A DNA stretch of 64,000 bases from Paenibacillus dendritiformis (GCF_021654795.1 NZ_AP025344.1:3348501-3412500); one strand, 5' to 3'. Counted from the first letter of the stretch, positions 53,266-63,049 are shown. A program made the numbers and translations. The notes: a model not told the origin generated them from the sequence alone.

Positions 53266-56200
53266 GTGAAAATTATTGACGTCTCCGTTAAGCGTCCGAT
53301 CGGCGTCATGATGGTCGTGCTTGCGATTATCGCGCTCGGTCTGGTCAGTCTTCGCAACCTCGCGATCGACCTGTTCCCCAAAATCGACCTTCCGATCGCC
53401 GTCGTCGCGACCTCCTATCAAGGAGCGGCGCCCGAAGAGATCGAGAAGCTCATATCCAGGCCGATCGAAGCTTCCTTAAGCACGATCCAGGGAATTGATA
53501 CCGTGTCCTCGCAGTCGGAGGCGAACTCCTCGCTCGTCATGCTGCAGTTCAAGACCGGTACCAACATGGACAATGCCTTGATCGACGTCAGGGAGAAGGT
53601 CGATCAGATCAAAGGAATGCTTCCCGAGGATGCCAATGATCCGTCCGTGCTCCGCTTCGACCCGAATCAGATGCCCATCATCACCCTGGGGCTGACGGGC
53701 GCTTCTCCGGAGAAGCTGCAGGAGATCGCGGACACGAATATCATTCCGTTCCTGGAACGGGAGAATGGCGTCGCGTCGGTATCCGTCGCCGGCGGCAAGA
53801 CGCGGGAGATTCTCGTCGAGCTGAACCGGGCGAATCTCGCGCGCTACGGCATCGGGGCGTCGCAGGTCGTCCAGGCGATTAATGCCGAGAACAAATCCGC
53901 CGTTGCCGGCTCGGTGCCGAAGGGCGTGCAGGAACTGCACATTCGGGTCAAGGGAGAATATACATCCGTCGAAGATATCGGCCGGACGCTGATTCACCTG
54001 CCTGGCGGCGGACAGATTCAAGTCAGCGATATCGCCGATATTAACGATACCTTCAAGAAGCAGAGCTCGCTTACGCTGGTGGATGGAGCGCCTGCGCTCG
54101 TCCTGTCGGTGCAGCGCCAGTCGGACGCCAACACCGTCGCCGTCGCCGACAACGTCGACAAGGCGGTCAGCCGGCTTCAGGCGAATCTGCCGCACGGCAT
54201 CGAGCTCAAGAAGGTCTCCGACACGTCGATATTTATCCGGCAGTCGATCGACAGCGTAGTCAGCAATATGTTGAGCGGCGGATTCCTGGCCGTGTTCATC
54301 CTGATTCTGTTCCTGCGCAGCATCCGCTCCACGTTCGTCATCGCGCTGTCGATGCCGATCGCGATTATCTCGACGTTCACGCTGATGTATTTTACAGGCC
54401 AGACGCTGAACATCATCTCCATGGGCGGACTCGCCCTTGGCATCGGCATGATGGTCGACAACTCGATCGTCATCCTGGAGAACATCTTCACCTACCGGCA
54501 GAAAGGGATGTCGATGAAGGACGCCGCGATCAAGGGCGCCTCCGAGTTGGCCTCGGCCGTTATCGCATCGACGACGACGACATTGGTCGTATTTCTGCCG
54601 ATTGTATTCGTGCAGGGCTTGACCGCGGATATTTTCCGCCCGCTTGCACTGACGGTCTGCTTCTCGCTGATCGCTTCGCTCGTCGTGGCGATTACGCTGA
54701 TTCCGACGCTGTCCTCCAAAATCGTGTCGCAGAAGAAAATCGTGCAATCCGAGAAGAAGGGCTGGTATCTCCGCTTCTTCGGCTCGTTCGTCTCCGGATA
54801 CAAGCGCATTCTGAAGTGGGCGCTGGGACACCGCAAGACGACGGTGTTCGCTACGATCCTTCTGCTCGTGGGCAGCTTCTTCCTTGCTCCGTTCATCGGC
54901 ATGGAATTCATGCCGGGCGGCGATCAGGGGCAGATTCAGATCAGCGTTCAGACGCCAAGCGGCACGAGTCTGGAGGAGACGAAGAAGGTGGCTGACGATG
55001 TGGCGGCCCTGTTGAAGCCGTATGAGAGCATCATCGAGACCGCCTCGGAGTCGATTGGCGGAGGCGGCCCATTCGGGGGCGGCGCCAATTCGGCTACCTT
55101 CACAATCCAGCTCATCCGGGCGACCGAACGCGATATGACGACGAAGGCGATGATGCAGGAGCTGACGGATGCGGTAAGCGATATCCCTGGAGCGGAGATT
55201 ACCGTCTCCGCCATGGAATCCGGCCTCGGCGCGGGCTCGCCGATTCAGATCAAGCTGAATGGGCAGGAACAGGACGTGCTGGAAGAGGTCGCCGCACAGG
55301 TCGTCTGGCTCATTTCCGATATACAAGGGGTCTATAATGCGGATTCTTCGGCGGCCGAGGGCAATGCGGAGCTGAACATCTCGATCGACCGCAGCCTGGC
55401 CGCAACCTACGGCTTGTCCTATCAGCAGATCATGAACGAGATCTCGCTGGCGATGAACGGTCAGCTTGCGACCCAGTACCGCGAAGGCGGCAATGAATAT
55501 GACGTGCGCGTCATCCTGCCGGAAGCGGAACGGGACAGCATCTCCGCCTTGAATGCGCTGACGATTCAATCGCAGACGGGCCAGTTAGTGCCGTTGTCCG
55601 CCGTCGCCCAATTCCAGCAGCTGCAGGGGCCGGTTATGATTCAACGGGAGAATCAGCAGCGGCAGATCAACGTAACGGCCGATCTGGCCGGAAGAGACTT
55701 GGGCAGCGTATCGGTCGAGATCGAACAAGCGCTGCAGAAGATGAACTTCCCGGAAGGATACACCTACTCGATGGGCGGCGAGACCGAAGAAATGATGAAT
55801 TCATTCGCCGATCTGGCAATCGCGCTCGTCTTCTCCATCTTCCTCGTCTACGTCGTCATGGCGGTGCAGTTCGAATCGCTGCTGTATCCGTTCATTATTA
55901 TGTTCTCGATGCCGACCATGTTCGTCGGAGTCCTTTTCGGTCTGTTCATTACCGGGACGCCGCTCAGCGTGACGGCCTTAATCGGAGTCATTATGCTGGC
56001 CGGGGTTGTCGTGAACAACGCGATCATTCTCGTCGATTATATCAACATCCAGCGCAGATACGGGCTGGATCGGCATGAGGCGATTATGCAGGGAGCCCCG
56101 AGCCGGCTGCGTCCGATATTCATGACGACATTGACTACAGTGCTCGGCTTGATACCACTCGCGCTGGGCATCGGGGAAGGCGCGGAGATGCAGGCGCCGC

Positions 56201-56358
56201 TGGCCATCGTTGTCATCTTCGGCCTCTGCTGCTCGACCATCTTTACCCTGCTGCTGGTGCCGGTCATGTATACGTACTTGGATGATTTCTCGAATTGGAT
56301 CAAGCGCCTGTTCACGAGAAAGAACAAGACAGAAGCCGCGCATGAAGCAGCCGTATAA
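53266..56358 (+). CDS. RND-family efflux permease (AcrB/SwrC type)
   Basis: The 1030-residue pump has two repeats of one helix, a large external loop and five to six helices. N-terminus: VKRPIGVMMVVLAIIALGLVSL and the PIAVVATSYQGAAPEEIEKLI docking region. The proton-relay helix 4 reads ALGIGMMVDNSIVILENI; helix 10/11 region reads GVIMLAGVVVNNAIILVDYIN and RPIFMTTLTTVLGLIPLALGIGEGAE. The class resembles B. subtilis SwrC, which exports surfactin-like lipopeptides and other amphiphiles. Such a pump could export the product of the NRPS island 18 kb away, but no direct link is seen. GTG 53266 start is inferred from coupling. Confidence 0.93.
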   Translation: MKIIDVSVKRPIGVMMVVLAIIALGLVSLRNLAIDLFPKIDLPIAVVATSYQGAAPEEIEKLISRPIEASLSTIQGIDTVSSQSEANSSLVMLQFKTGTNMDNALIDVREKVDQIKGMLPEDANDPSVLRFDPNQMPIITLGLTGASPEKLQEIADTNIIPFLERENGVASVSVAGGKTREILVELNRANLARYGIGASQVVQAINAENKSAVAGSVPKGVQELHIRVKGEYTSVEDIGRTLIHLPGGGQIQVSDIADINDTFKKQSSLTLVDGAPALVLSVQRQSDANTVAVADNVDKAVSRLQANLPHGIELKKVSDTSIFIRQSIDSVVSNMLSGGFLAVFILILFLRSIRSTFVIALSMPIAIISTFTLMYFTGQTLNIISMGGLALGIGMMVDNSIVILENIFTYRQKGMSMKDAAIKGASELASAVIASTTTTLVVFLPIVFVQGLTADIFRPLALTVCFSLIASLVVAITLIPTLSSKIVSQKKIVQSEKKGWYLRFFGSFVSGYKRILKWALGHRKTTVFATILLLVGSFFLAPFIGMEFMPGGDQGQIQISVQTPSGTSLEETKKVADDVAALLKPYESIIETASESIGGGGPFGGGANSATFTIQLIRATERDMTTKAMMQELTDAVSDIPGAEITVSAMESGLGAGSPIQIKLNGQEQDVLEEVAAQVVWLISDIQGVYNADSSAAEGNAELNISIDRSLAATYGLSYQQIMNEISLAMNGQLATQYREGGNEYDVRVILPEAERDSISALNALTIQSQTGQLVPLSAVAQFQQLQGPVMIQRENQQRQINVTADLAGRDLGSVSVEIEQALQKMNFPEGYTYSMGGETEEMMNSFADLAIALVFSIFLVYVVMAVQFESLLYPFIIMFSMPTMFVGVLFGLFITGTPLSVTALIGVIMLAGVVVNNAIILVDYINIQRRYGLDRHEAIMQGAPSRLRPIFMTTLTTVLGLIPLALGIGEGAEMQAPLAIVVIFGLCCSTIFTLLLVPVMYTYLDDFSNWIKRLFTRKNKTEAAHEAAV

Positions 56359-56394
56359 CGAGAATTAACAAGTTAGCCAAGACACAAGACAGAC

Positions 56395-56433
56395 AGCCTC
56401 CGTTCCGCCGCTCGGCAGGACGGAGGCTTTTTG
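56395..56433 (+). terminator. Terminator of the RND operon
   Basis: GCCTCCGTTC-CGCCGCTCGGCAG-GACGGAGGC followed by TTTTT, about 40 bases past the permease stop. Confidence 0.85.
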
Positions 56434-56598
56434 CAGCGAGCCTATACATCAGAGCCGATTCCGCATTATATTATAGAAGCGGCAGGATGTTCATCGCGTG
56501 CCGTGGGATTTATTCCGGGATAGCCTCATTCGCGCAGGAGAGCCGATAGATCGGTTCAACGAGAAGAGCTGGACGATAACCGACTGGGGGTAGTGGCG

Positions 56599-57084
56599 TT
56601 GAGTTTTATGGATAAAATGAAGCTTGGCCTCAATCAAGTGAAGGATAAGGCGCAGCAGACCGTGGAGATTACGCGGATCAGCGCGCAGATTGCGGGGAAA
56701 AAGAAAGAAAAAACAACTCAGTTCGCCCTGCTCGGCGAACTGGTGCACGAAGCGTATGTCAAGCAGGAGTTGACGGAGCAGATGCCGCGCATCGAGAGCC
56801 TCTCGCAAACTATCCAGCGGCTGGAGGGAGACCTCGCCGCCTTGGAGAAGCAGCTGTACAAGGCCAAGGGCGAGAAACTATGCGGCTGCGGGGCCGTCAT
56901 CGCGCAGGAATCCAGATTCTGCAACCACTGCGGGCAGGCGGTGCCGCTGGAGCCGGACGAGGTTATTCCGGCTTCCCGCCCCAGACGGGACGATCCTCCG
57001 ATCGCCGTTAATTGCCCGCAGTGCGGAGCGCTGCTGAACGATGAAGCGGAGCGCTGCGTTCTGTGCGGCGAGCCGTCGAAATAG
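56599..57084 (+). CDS. Coiled-coil zinc-ribbon protein
   Basis: The 161-residue protein has an N-terminal helical coiled coil (LNQVKDKAQQTVEI ... IESLSQTIQRLEGDLAALEKQLY, to about residue 93) and two CxxC pairs per ribbon: CGCGAVIAQESRFCNHCGQ and NCPQCGALLNDEAERCVLCGE. These double zinc ribbons are widespread in Firmicutes and mostly unstudied. TTG 56599 is preferred, with GGGGG eight bases before; a GTG at 56593 is too close to it. Single gene, not linked to its neighbours. Confidence 0.78.
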   Translation: MSFMDKMKLGLNQVKDKAQQTVEITRISAQIAGKKKEKTTQFALLGELVHEAYVKQELTEQMPRIESLSQTIQRLEGDLAALEKQLYKAKGEKLCGCGAVIAQESRFCNHCGQAVPLEPDEVIPASRPRRDDPPIAVNCPQCGALLNDEAERCVLCGEPSK

Positions 57085-57129
57085 CGAGGCGGCAGGGGCT
57101 GCACCATAAGCAGTAGTGAGCTGCAGGGA

Positions 57130-57990
57130 GACAGCCCCCTGATTCTCAACGCTCAACTTGCCGAAAAGCTGCAATAATGCAGTTTTTCCTTATTACGTTT
57201 ACTCCGCTACACAAATTCCTGCAAAACCGCATCAATTTCAGCCCGTGCACTAGATAGAAAGCAATAATCGGCGGAAAAGCTGCACTTGTCAGGCTGTTGA
57301 GAAAGAAGTTTTGAGTAGGAAAATGGATATTTCTACCACCCTGAAAGCTGAACCATTTCCCTAGACACGCCCATCCGGCAGGCGAAATCCGCAAACTCCA
57401 CGATTTTTCCAGGGACGCCGATTCGGTAAGCGAAATCCTGCAGAAATACAGCAATTCGATATGGACGACGATTCCAGAAAGGGAATCCTGCAAAATTACA
57501 GGAATTTCCCCCGTTTCGCTTCGGTTTGAAGCAAAAGGGCCTAAAATAATGTAGATTTGCAGCAATTCCTCGGGATGGGGACTCATTAAGCCGAAATTCC
57601 TGTAAAATAGCAGCAATTTCCTCCGCACGTCCAAGCCCCAGGAGGCAACGATGCTTCCAGCAGGCCGATAATGCTTCCAGCAGGCCGATAGTGCTTCCTG
57701 AAGGCGATGATGCCCCCAGCATCCGACGCGGTCGCTTGGATCCCGTAAAATCAGGCCATTGAGTAGTCTATGGGACTTTTCACCTGTGATGTGGATCTCT
57801 TCTCCCGGTAGAAAAAAATCGATTTAAAACGCTCTAAGAGCCAAAGTTGGGATGAGGAAAATGGACCTTCTCCACCCCTTCACAAAAAACAGGGGTTTTC
57901 CAACAGCCTGAAAACTGCAGGAATCTCATCAAACAGCGGCTTAAATAGTCTAAAATCCTGCATTAACGCAGGATTTCACTCCCTCACCCA
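57130..57990. repeat. 860-bp intergenic field of TGCAG palindromes and short tandem repeats
   Basis: At least seven copies of a loose motif (TCCTGCA-N3/6-TGCAG or degenerate forms such as TCCTGCAAAATTACAGGA, TCCTGTAAAATAGCAGCA, TCCTGCATTAACGCAGGA) are spread through this stretch in both orientations, each followed by ATTT-rich sequence. At 57650-57720 a 20-base unit (ATGCTTCCAGCAGGCCGATA) is tandemly repeated three to four times. Open frames here only read through the repeats and show no family. Confidence 0.7.
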
Positions 57991-58086
57991 TCTTCCGCTC
58001 CTTTTCCGGCCGCTATGTTCGTTGTTGTCCCGTCTGCCCCTAATCTTTGGGCGCTGCCTATGGGACAGCCTCTTCTTCTATCGTTG

Positions 58087-58601
58087 TCAGCCGTGCTCTC
58101 GAAACACGGTACTGGCCACAGGCTCCAGCGGATTGGCCGCGAAATACTCGCCCAAAAAATCATGCAGGGCTTGCGGGAATACATATTTCCGATGCCGCTT
58201 CGAGAAGTAGCTGTGCTCCACGGTGGCGATGACATCGCTGACCGGCAGCCATTCGATCCCGATCTGGGCTTCGTCGCCATGCGCTCCTCCGGGAACGTCC
58301 CCCTGCTCCGGAGCCGGCAGTCATAGATGAACTCGACCGCATGGACCTTCTTCGTGATATGCGAATATTCATGGTTCCCCGAAATATACTCCCGCACACA
58401 GAGCAGCCGGTGGGCCGCCAGGGCCGCTCCCAACTCTTCCTCGCATTCGCGCCGCAGCGTCTCCTCCAGCGTCTCGTTCGGTTCCTGGGCTCCGCCCGGC
58501 AGCACATAATAGACCCCCGCATCCGGCAACTCTTTCTTGATAAATAATATCCGCTCATCAACGACGATCAACGCCCGCACCGCATTGCGGATCTCTCCCA
58601 T
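58087..58601 (-). pseudogene. NUDIX hydrolase, frameshifted
   Basis: From ATG 58601 the protein reads VRALIVVDERILFIKKE and the NUDIX box GGAQEPNETLEETLRRECEEELG (GX5EX7REUXEEXGU, residues about 35-57). After IYDCRLR near 58330 the frame shifts; the true tail EQGDVPGGAHGDEAQIGIEWLP, then YFSKRHRKYVFPQALHDFLGEYF, is found one frame over and stops at 58087. One base seems lost in CTCCGGAGC. The family cleaves nucleoside diphosphates linked to X; the N-terminal catalytic helix is intact. Confidence 0.82.
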
Positions 58602-59046
58602 GTTCCACCCTCCCCGAGATTACAAGCCAGCCCGGGATCGCTCGTGCCGCAGGCTGTCTTCCGTGATGCATCGCTATCATATTGCATGCTTCGCCCATTA
58701 TCGTATGCAGGCACGCATCGCGTATAACATGAGGGGGCATTTTGGGCTTAAACCTCTGAGGCCTCTCAAGCTCTCGGCCAGCAGCCGGCAGGCGTCCGTT
58801 CCATCGCCTCGCCTTACCTCAATCCGTCGCCATACCGCAATCCGCCACCGTACCTCAGTCCGTGCCATACCTCAATCCGTCGCCGTACCGCATCTGTTGC
58901 CGTACCGGAAAGCCTTGTTGTGCCGGAACCGGACCTGTCCCCTGACCGGCCGTTCATCCTCCAAGGTTCATACGATGAACGAGTTCATCTGGGCCCGCAC
59001 AGATCCCGAGAAGTGCACCGCGCAATACGCCGGACTCATCGGCTTC
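58602..59046. other. Intergenic stretch with degenerate short repeats
   Basis: No gene is supported. Between about 58795 and 58915 the string CC[GT]CAATCCG[TC]CGCC[AG]TAC recurs five or so times in degenerate form. The plus-strand open frame across it is antisense to real genes. Confidence 0.5.
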
Positions 59047-59733
59047 TCATCCGATAAGACGCGACGGAATACGGTCCAACGCCTCTTCCCAGCGGCGTCT
59101 CATCACTTCCCTCATATAGATGTCCTCCAGCTTCTCCTGGTGCACGGAGACCGTCGTCTTGCCGGCGGTCTTCGAGAGAACGTAGATTTGCAGCGTGGAC
59201 GGATGCTCCCATCCCTGCGGCTGCCAGGTCAAGCGCAGCTTCTGCCGCGGAATGACGGAGCGAATCTGGCTGCGGGTGCCTTCCTCCGTCATATACTCAT
59301 GGCGGATTTCGAGGGGCAGGGACGGCATCGTGCCGAGCCACAAGGGCAGCCCTTCGGAGGACAGCAGGAAGGTCCATACCTTATCCTCCGCGACGGGCAT
59401 CGTCCGCCGCACTCCAATCTGAACCCCCGCCGAAGCCGTCTGGCCGACAGGGACCCGGCCCAGCTTCTGTTCATACAACAAGGCGAGCATATCGCTCCAT
59501 TCCGGCGTTATGTCATATCCGGCGGCAATGTGCCGGACAATGCGCTCATGGGACCAGGCCGGATCCACTCCCCGATCCAACTGCTGAATCCACTCTTCCC
59601 AGGCTCGGCCGGTATTGGCTGCTATCGCTTCTCTGCATTGGGAACCGACCATCACTACCCCTCCCTTTCTGATCAAGCCCAGCGCGCTGGATGCCGTCGC
59701 GATGACGAATTTTTGTTCAATGTCGTATGACAT
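59047..59733 (-). CDS. SRPBCC (AHSA1-like) domain protein
   Basis: The 228-residue protein has an unusual N-terminal helical region (residues 1-105, including HERIVRHIAAGYDITPEWSDMLALLYEQKLGR) followed by an AHSA1/SRPBCC START-like domain (VRRTMPVAEDKVWTFLLSSEGLPLWLGTM, then LRLTWQPQGWEHPSTLQIYVL and TTVSVHQEKLEDIYMREVMRRRWEEALDRI). The second half binds hydrophobic ligands in other members; function here is unknown. The N-terminal part resembles DUF4287-like/DUF5655-type helices found with AHSA1 in related bacilli, which is inference. Confidence 0.78.
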   Translation of the reverse strand: MSYDIEQKFVIATASSALGLIRKGGVVMVGSQCREAIAANTGRAWEEWIQQLDRGVDPAWSHERIVRHIAAGYDITPEWSDMLALLYEQKLGRVPVGQTASAGVQIGVRRTMPVAEDKVWTFLLSSEGLPLWLGTMPSLPLEIRHEYMTEEGTRSQIRSVIPRQKLRLTWQPQGWEHPSTLQIYVLSKTAGKTTVSVHQEKLEDIYMREVMRRRWEEALDRIPSRLIG

Positions 59734-60078
59734 TATCGACTCTTCCTTTCCATGCTGCGCCTTGGATGCGCCTTGCGCGGCAACGGAATTATTTCTGCCG
59801 GATACGCTTCGGATGCGTCAAGGGACAAGCGAATCTGCTTCTTTGTCGTCACTCCCGATTCGGCGCAACGCCCCAGAGACAGCGAACCGTCTCCTAGATG
59901 AATAGATTCCCGGACAGGACAAGAAGAACGCCCCGGTTTTTTCCGCCGTGACGTTCTCCTCTAACCAAATATATGAAAACCACTGTAATCGGTTTCATTT
60001 TAGCACATTCCACGCGCCGCCGCCATGGGCCTTGTCCCGGCCGGCCTGACGGCCCAGAGCGCGGGAAAGCTCATGATG
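59734..60078. other. Intergenic stretch, no supported gene
   Basis: It lies between the starts/ends of two minus-strand genes. No family, hairpin with T tract, or clear promoter could be supported apart from a CCCCGGTTTTTTCC run near 59930. Confidence 0.4.
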
Positions 60079-60669
60079 TCAATCCAGCTCGGGCCGAACG
60101 GGCTCGCGATGCTCCTGTTCCACGACTTCGGTGAACAGATTCTCCTTTGGCTGCTGCTTCTGCTTGCGCGGCTTCCCTTCAAGCTGAGCGAGCATTTTTT
60201 CCATCTCTCCGATCGTGACCGGCTTGGCATGCCGCATTAATTCATACCCCATATGGCCCGAACTTTCAAGAGTAGCGTACTTGACGTCACTGATAGAAGC
60301 GATACCCGTCGCTCTCAGCTTGGCCTCCAGTTGATCGACCGATAAGCGCAGCTTCTTTAAATTTTCCGTGACAATCTGCCCATCTTTAATAATCAGAGTC
60401 GCTTTCCCCATGAACCATTTCTCGACCCAATTGAACCGGAGCGCAAGATATTGGACGACCAGCAGCAGAGAGACAAAGACGCACAGCGTAATGATCGTTC
60501 TCCATAAACCGTGGCCCTTCACGGCATGCCCGATCATGGAAGCCATCGCCAACAGCGTTATGATCTCGAGCCCCGTCATTTCCCCTACTGTTTTTTTTCC
60601 AAGAATTCGAAGCAATACGAACCCGGTGAACAAGACAAGCAATGCTTCCACGGTGAAATGTAATTGCAT
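60079..60669 (-). CDS. DUF421 / YetF-family membrane protein
   Basis: The 196-residue protein has three N-terminal membrane helices (VEALLVLFTGFVLLRILG, LEIITLLAMASMIGHAV, WRTIITLCVFVSLLLVVQYLAL) and a cytoplasmic YetF domain (LIIKDGQIVTENLKKLRLSVDQLEAKLRATGI, VKYATLESSGHMGYELM). The RILGKKTVGEMTGLE motif after helix 1 is diagnostic. Members are linked to spore-membrane and stress functions in bacilli, without a known biochemical activity. The C-terminal tail is charged and probably disordered. Confidence 0.88.
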   Translation of the reverse strand: MQLHFTVEALLVLFTGFVLLRILGKKTVGEMTGLEIITLLAMASMIGHAVKGHGLWRTIITLCVFVSLLLVVQYLALRFNWVEKWFMGKATLIIKDGQIVTENLKKLRLSVDQLEAKLRATGIASISDVKYATLESSGHMGYELMRHAKPVTIGEMEKMLAQLEGKPRKQKQQPKENLFTEVVEQEHREPVRPELD

Positions 60670-60714
60670 GTGATCCTCCCGCCTGTACGCGATGTAATAG
60701 TGCCAATCTCCTGC

Positions 60715-61878
60715 TTATTTCACTTGCACGACGAGGGAAGCATCAACCTCCCGGATGGAACTCTTTCCGGATATCGCCAGCTGCAGCTCGGTCTCTGCAA
60801 CAAGATGCTCCATGACCTCCCGCACGCCGGTCTCCCCCGCGACAGCCAGGGCATAGGCATAGGGGCGGCCGATGAGCACGGCATCCGCTCCCAGAGCGAT
60901 AGCTTTCAGAATATCGGCTCCCCTTCGGATCCCGCTATCCAGCAGCACCGGCACCTTGCCTTGAACCGCTTCGCCGATCGCGGGCAGCGAATCCAGCGTG
61001 GCGACCGCGCCATCCAGCTGCCTGCCGCCGTGGTTCGAGACGATGATGCCATCAACGCCATGCTCCAGAGCCATGACGGCGTCATCCGGATGCGTAATCC
61101 CTTTGATTAGAACGGGCAAACGCGTTTGTTGGCGAATGAAGTCCAATTCCTTCCATGTAAAGCAGGTGTTGTTGCCTTCATCCAGCGCAAGCTTAACAGC
61201 CGCTTCCTTATCTTGATCCGGCGGCTCCTTCAACATTGAGCAGAACACGGGATCCGTAAAATAATTGCCCATGCCTTGTCCGGACAAAAACGGAAGATAC
61301 GCATTGCGCAGATCCGTCTCCCTCCATCCAAGCAGCGTCGAGTCCACCGTTACGACGATAGCGGAGTATCCGGCCGCTTCGGCACGTTCAAGGAAGCTCC
61401 GGGTGAGCTCATGATTTTTGGGAGGATAGAGCTGGAACCACCGGACATGGTTCCCCATCGCTTCGGCTACGGTCTCCATCGGGATACTGGACACGTTGCT
61501 GAGTATATAAGGAATCCCCAGCTTGGCAGCCGCACGGGCAGGAGCCAGTTCGCCCTCCGGATGCAGAATCGTATTTACCCCGATCGGCGCGAACAGAACG
61601 GGGAACGGGAGCTTGGCGCCGAACAGGGAGATGGACATATCCCGCTTCGTAATGTCGCAGCATACCCTCGGCCGGATGCGATATTTCTGGAAGGCCTCGA
61701 CATTGCTGCGGTTCGTGTCTCCCGCTCCGGCCGCCCCATGAACATAGCCGAACGGAGCCGCGGCCAACAGACTTTTCGCCTTGCTCTCCCACTCATCGAA
61801 AGAGACCGGCAGCAGCTTTGCCGCCCCGTCTCCGCTCTCATAGATTTTCATTTGCAGTTTTTCACTATCGAACGTCAA
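60715..61878 (-). CDS. FMN-dependent alpha-hydroxy-acid oxidase (lactate 2-monooxygenase-like)
   Basis: The 387-residue flavoenzyme oxidises L-2-hydroxyacids with FMN. Active-site features are the VTVDSTLLGWRETDLRNAYLPF loop (the long loop typical of lactate monooxygenases), KGITHPDDA with the FMN lysine, the catalytic His-Arg in IIVSNHGGRQLDGA, and the C-terminal phosphate-binding LLDSGIRRGADILKAIALGADAVLIGRPYAYAL. TTG 61878 is chosen as start because GGAGG lies ten bases before it. It is separate from the malic enzyme locus; pathway partners are not adjacent. Confidence 0.88.
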   Translation of the reverse strand: MTFDSEKLQMKIYESGDGAAKLLPVSFDEWESKAKSLLAAAPFGYVHGAAGAGDTNRSNVEAFQKYRIRPRVCCDITKRDMSISLFGAKLPFPVLFAPIGVNTILHPEGELAPARAAAKLGIPYILSNVSSIPMETVAEAMGNHVRWFQLYPPKNHELTRSFLERAEAAGYSAIVVTVDSTLLGWRETDLRNAYLPFLSGQGMGNYFTDPVFCSMLKEPPDQDKEAAVKLALDEGNNTCFTWKELDFIRQQTRLPVLIKGITHPDDAVMALEHGVDGIIVSNHGGRQLDGAVATLDSLPAIGEAVQGKVPVLLDSGIRRGADILKAIALGADAVLIGRPYAYALAVAGETGVREVMEHLVAETELQLAISGKSSIREVDASLVVQVK

Positions 61879-61971
61879 GATACAGATACCTCCAGCCTGA
61901 AATGACATGCCCCATTGTCCCCGTCATAAATTTCCCCATTCCGCCCAGCCTTATCCATCGATGTGGAAATG

Positions 61972-62008
61972 AAAAAAGCACCTCTCGTTCCATTGTGAGA
62001 AGGTGCTC
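61972..62008 (-). terminator. Terminator downstream of the TmrB-like gene
   Basis: On the minus strand GCACCT-TCTCACAATGGAACGAG-AGGTGC is followed by TTTTTTC. Confidence 0.65.
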
Positions 62009-62139
62009 TTCTTACTGAGCCGAATCCGGATGGCAGCGGCCTCGATAGCAAGCTCTTCGTCGGGCCGGCAGGCATAATAAACTCCGTCTGAAGGACATCA
62101 TCATCCCATTTCGCATCTCCTGCCGCCGGTTACTCTCCA

Positions 62140-62745
62140 TCAGCCAAAAAAACGGATATGCTTCACTTTGGTGGCGAGCCGATCCCACGATTTCTTGAAC
62201 GGCCCTCTCTCATCCGGCAGTATCGGCAGCCCGCATTCGGAAGCGATGCGGGACACAACATCTTCCAACGTCATCGAATCGGTGTCGAGATGCTGGCGGA
62301 ACACCGGCTGCGACAACCCGTCGATGCATCGGTCTATCTGCCGGGCCGCCCACGACTGCCCTCCCTCGCCGCGGGTCTTCAAGCGCTTCAGGAGCACTTC
62401 CTTGGATGCGCATAAGGCAAAATGATGCACGATCGCGCCATCCTCCCGCAGCCTTCCTGCGATCTCGCGGAAATAATCGGCATTCACGATCGTCATCGGC
62501 ACAATGATAACCCCGCCATACTCGGCGTTCATATGACGAAGCATCGAGTAATTGCACTCCCGCCACATCGGGTAATCTTGAAAATCGCTTCGCGTCATTT
62601 CACTGGGCACGTTTTTCCGAATGAAAAAACCTGCGTTCTCCGGGTCATAGACAAAAGAATCCGGAATTCTCCGGTGCAGCTCAAAGGCTGTCGTCGTCTT
62701 GCCGGAGCCGAACGCCCCGTTCAACCATACAATCATTCGCTTCAC
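62140..62745 (-). CDS. TmrB-like P-loop ATPase
   Basis: The 201-residue protein matches B. subtilis TmrB, a P-loop protein that gives tunicamycin resistance when overexpressed. Walker A is LNGAFGSGKTTTAFEL (residues 8-23), and the family blocks FVYDPENAGFFIRKNVP, RSDFQDYPMWRECNYSML, GGVIIVPMTIVNADYF and SWAARQIDRCIDGL are all present. ATG 62745 is preceded by a weak GAAGCGA site. Resistance itself is not proven by sequence. Confidence 0.9.
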   Translation of the reverse strand: MKRMIVWLNGAFGSGKTTTAFELHRRIPDSFVYDPENAGFFIRKNVPSEMTRSDFQDYPMWRECNYSMLRHMNAEYGGVIIVPMTIVNADYFREIAGRLREDGAIVHHFALCASKEVLLKRLKTRGEGGQSWAARQIDRCIDGLSQPVFRQHLDTDSMTLEDVVSRIASECGLPILPDERGPFKKSWDRLATKVKHIRFFG

Positions 62746-63049
62746 TCCATCGTCTTTGTACAGCCCATAAGTGCGTCAGGCGTTGTATACATAGATGCGC
62801 ATAGTCATGATCGGCATGATTCCGGCAGTCCGGAGCAGATTCCATTTCTCGTAGAGAATGATGCTCGCGGCGTCCGTCGCCTCCCAAATCGTACTCTCAG
62901 TAATATAGACTGCAATCGGCCGGGCGTCAACGTCTCATCAAGAACACAACATAATCCCGGCTGTTCCGCAACGCGGCAAAGCCGCCGAAGAGGGATTCCC
63001 TTCCTCGGCGGCATTGAAGATCGATGCCTGCCCGCAAGCGCTGGCCCGG
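62746..63049. other. Intergenic stretch with terminator-like hairpin
   Basis: Contains no supported gene. At 62981-63012 the minus strand can form GCCGCCGA...TCGGCGGC with only a short T run, the likely terminator of the AraC-type gene, which ends at 63050. Confidence 0.5.

Noticed and set aside
53476..55569. 697-residue minus-strand open frame
   Set aside because: It lies exactly antisense to the RND permease; long antisense frames are expected in GC-rich DNA. Its translation is repetitive Arg/Asp/Gln with no family.
57146..57722. Two overlapping minus-strand ORFs of 130-160 residues
   Set aside because: They read through the palindromic repeats; composition is repeat-driven and no start site is credible.
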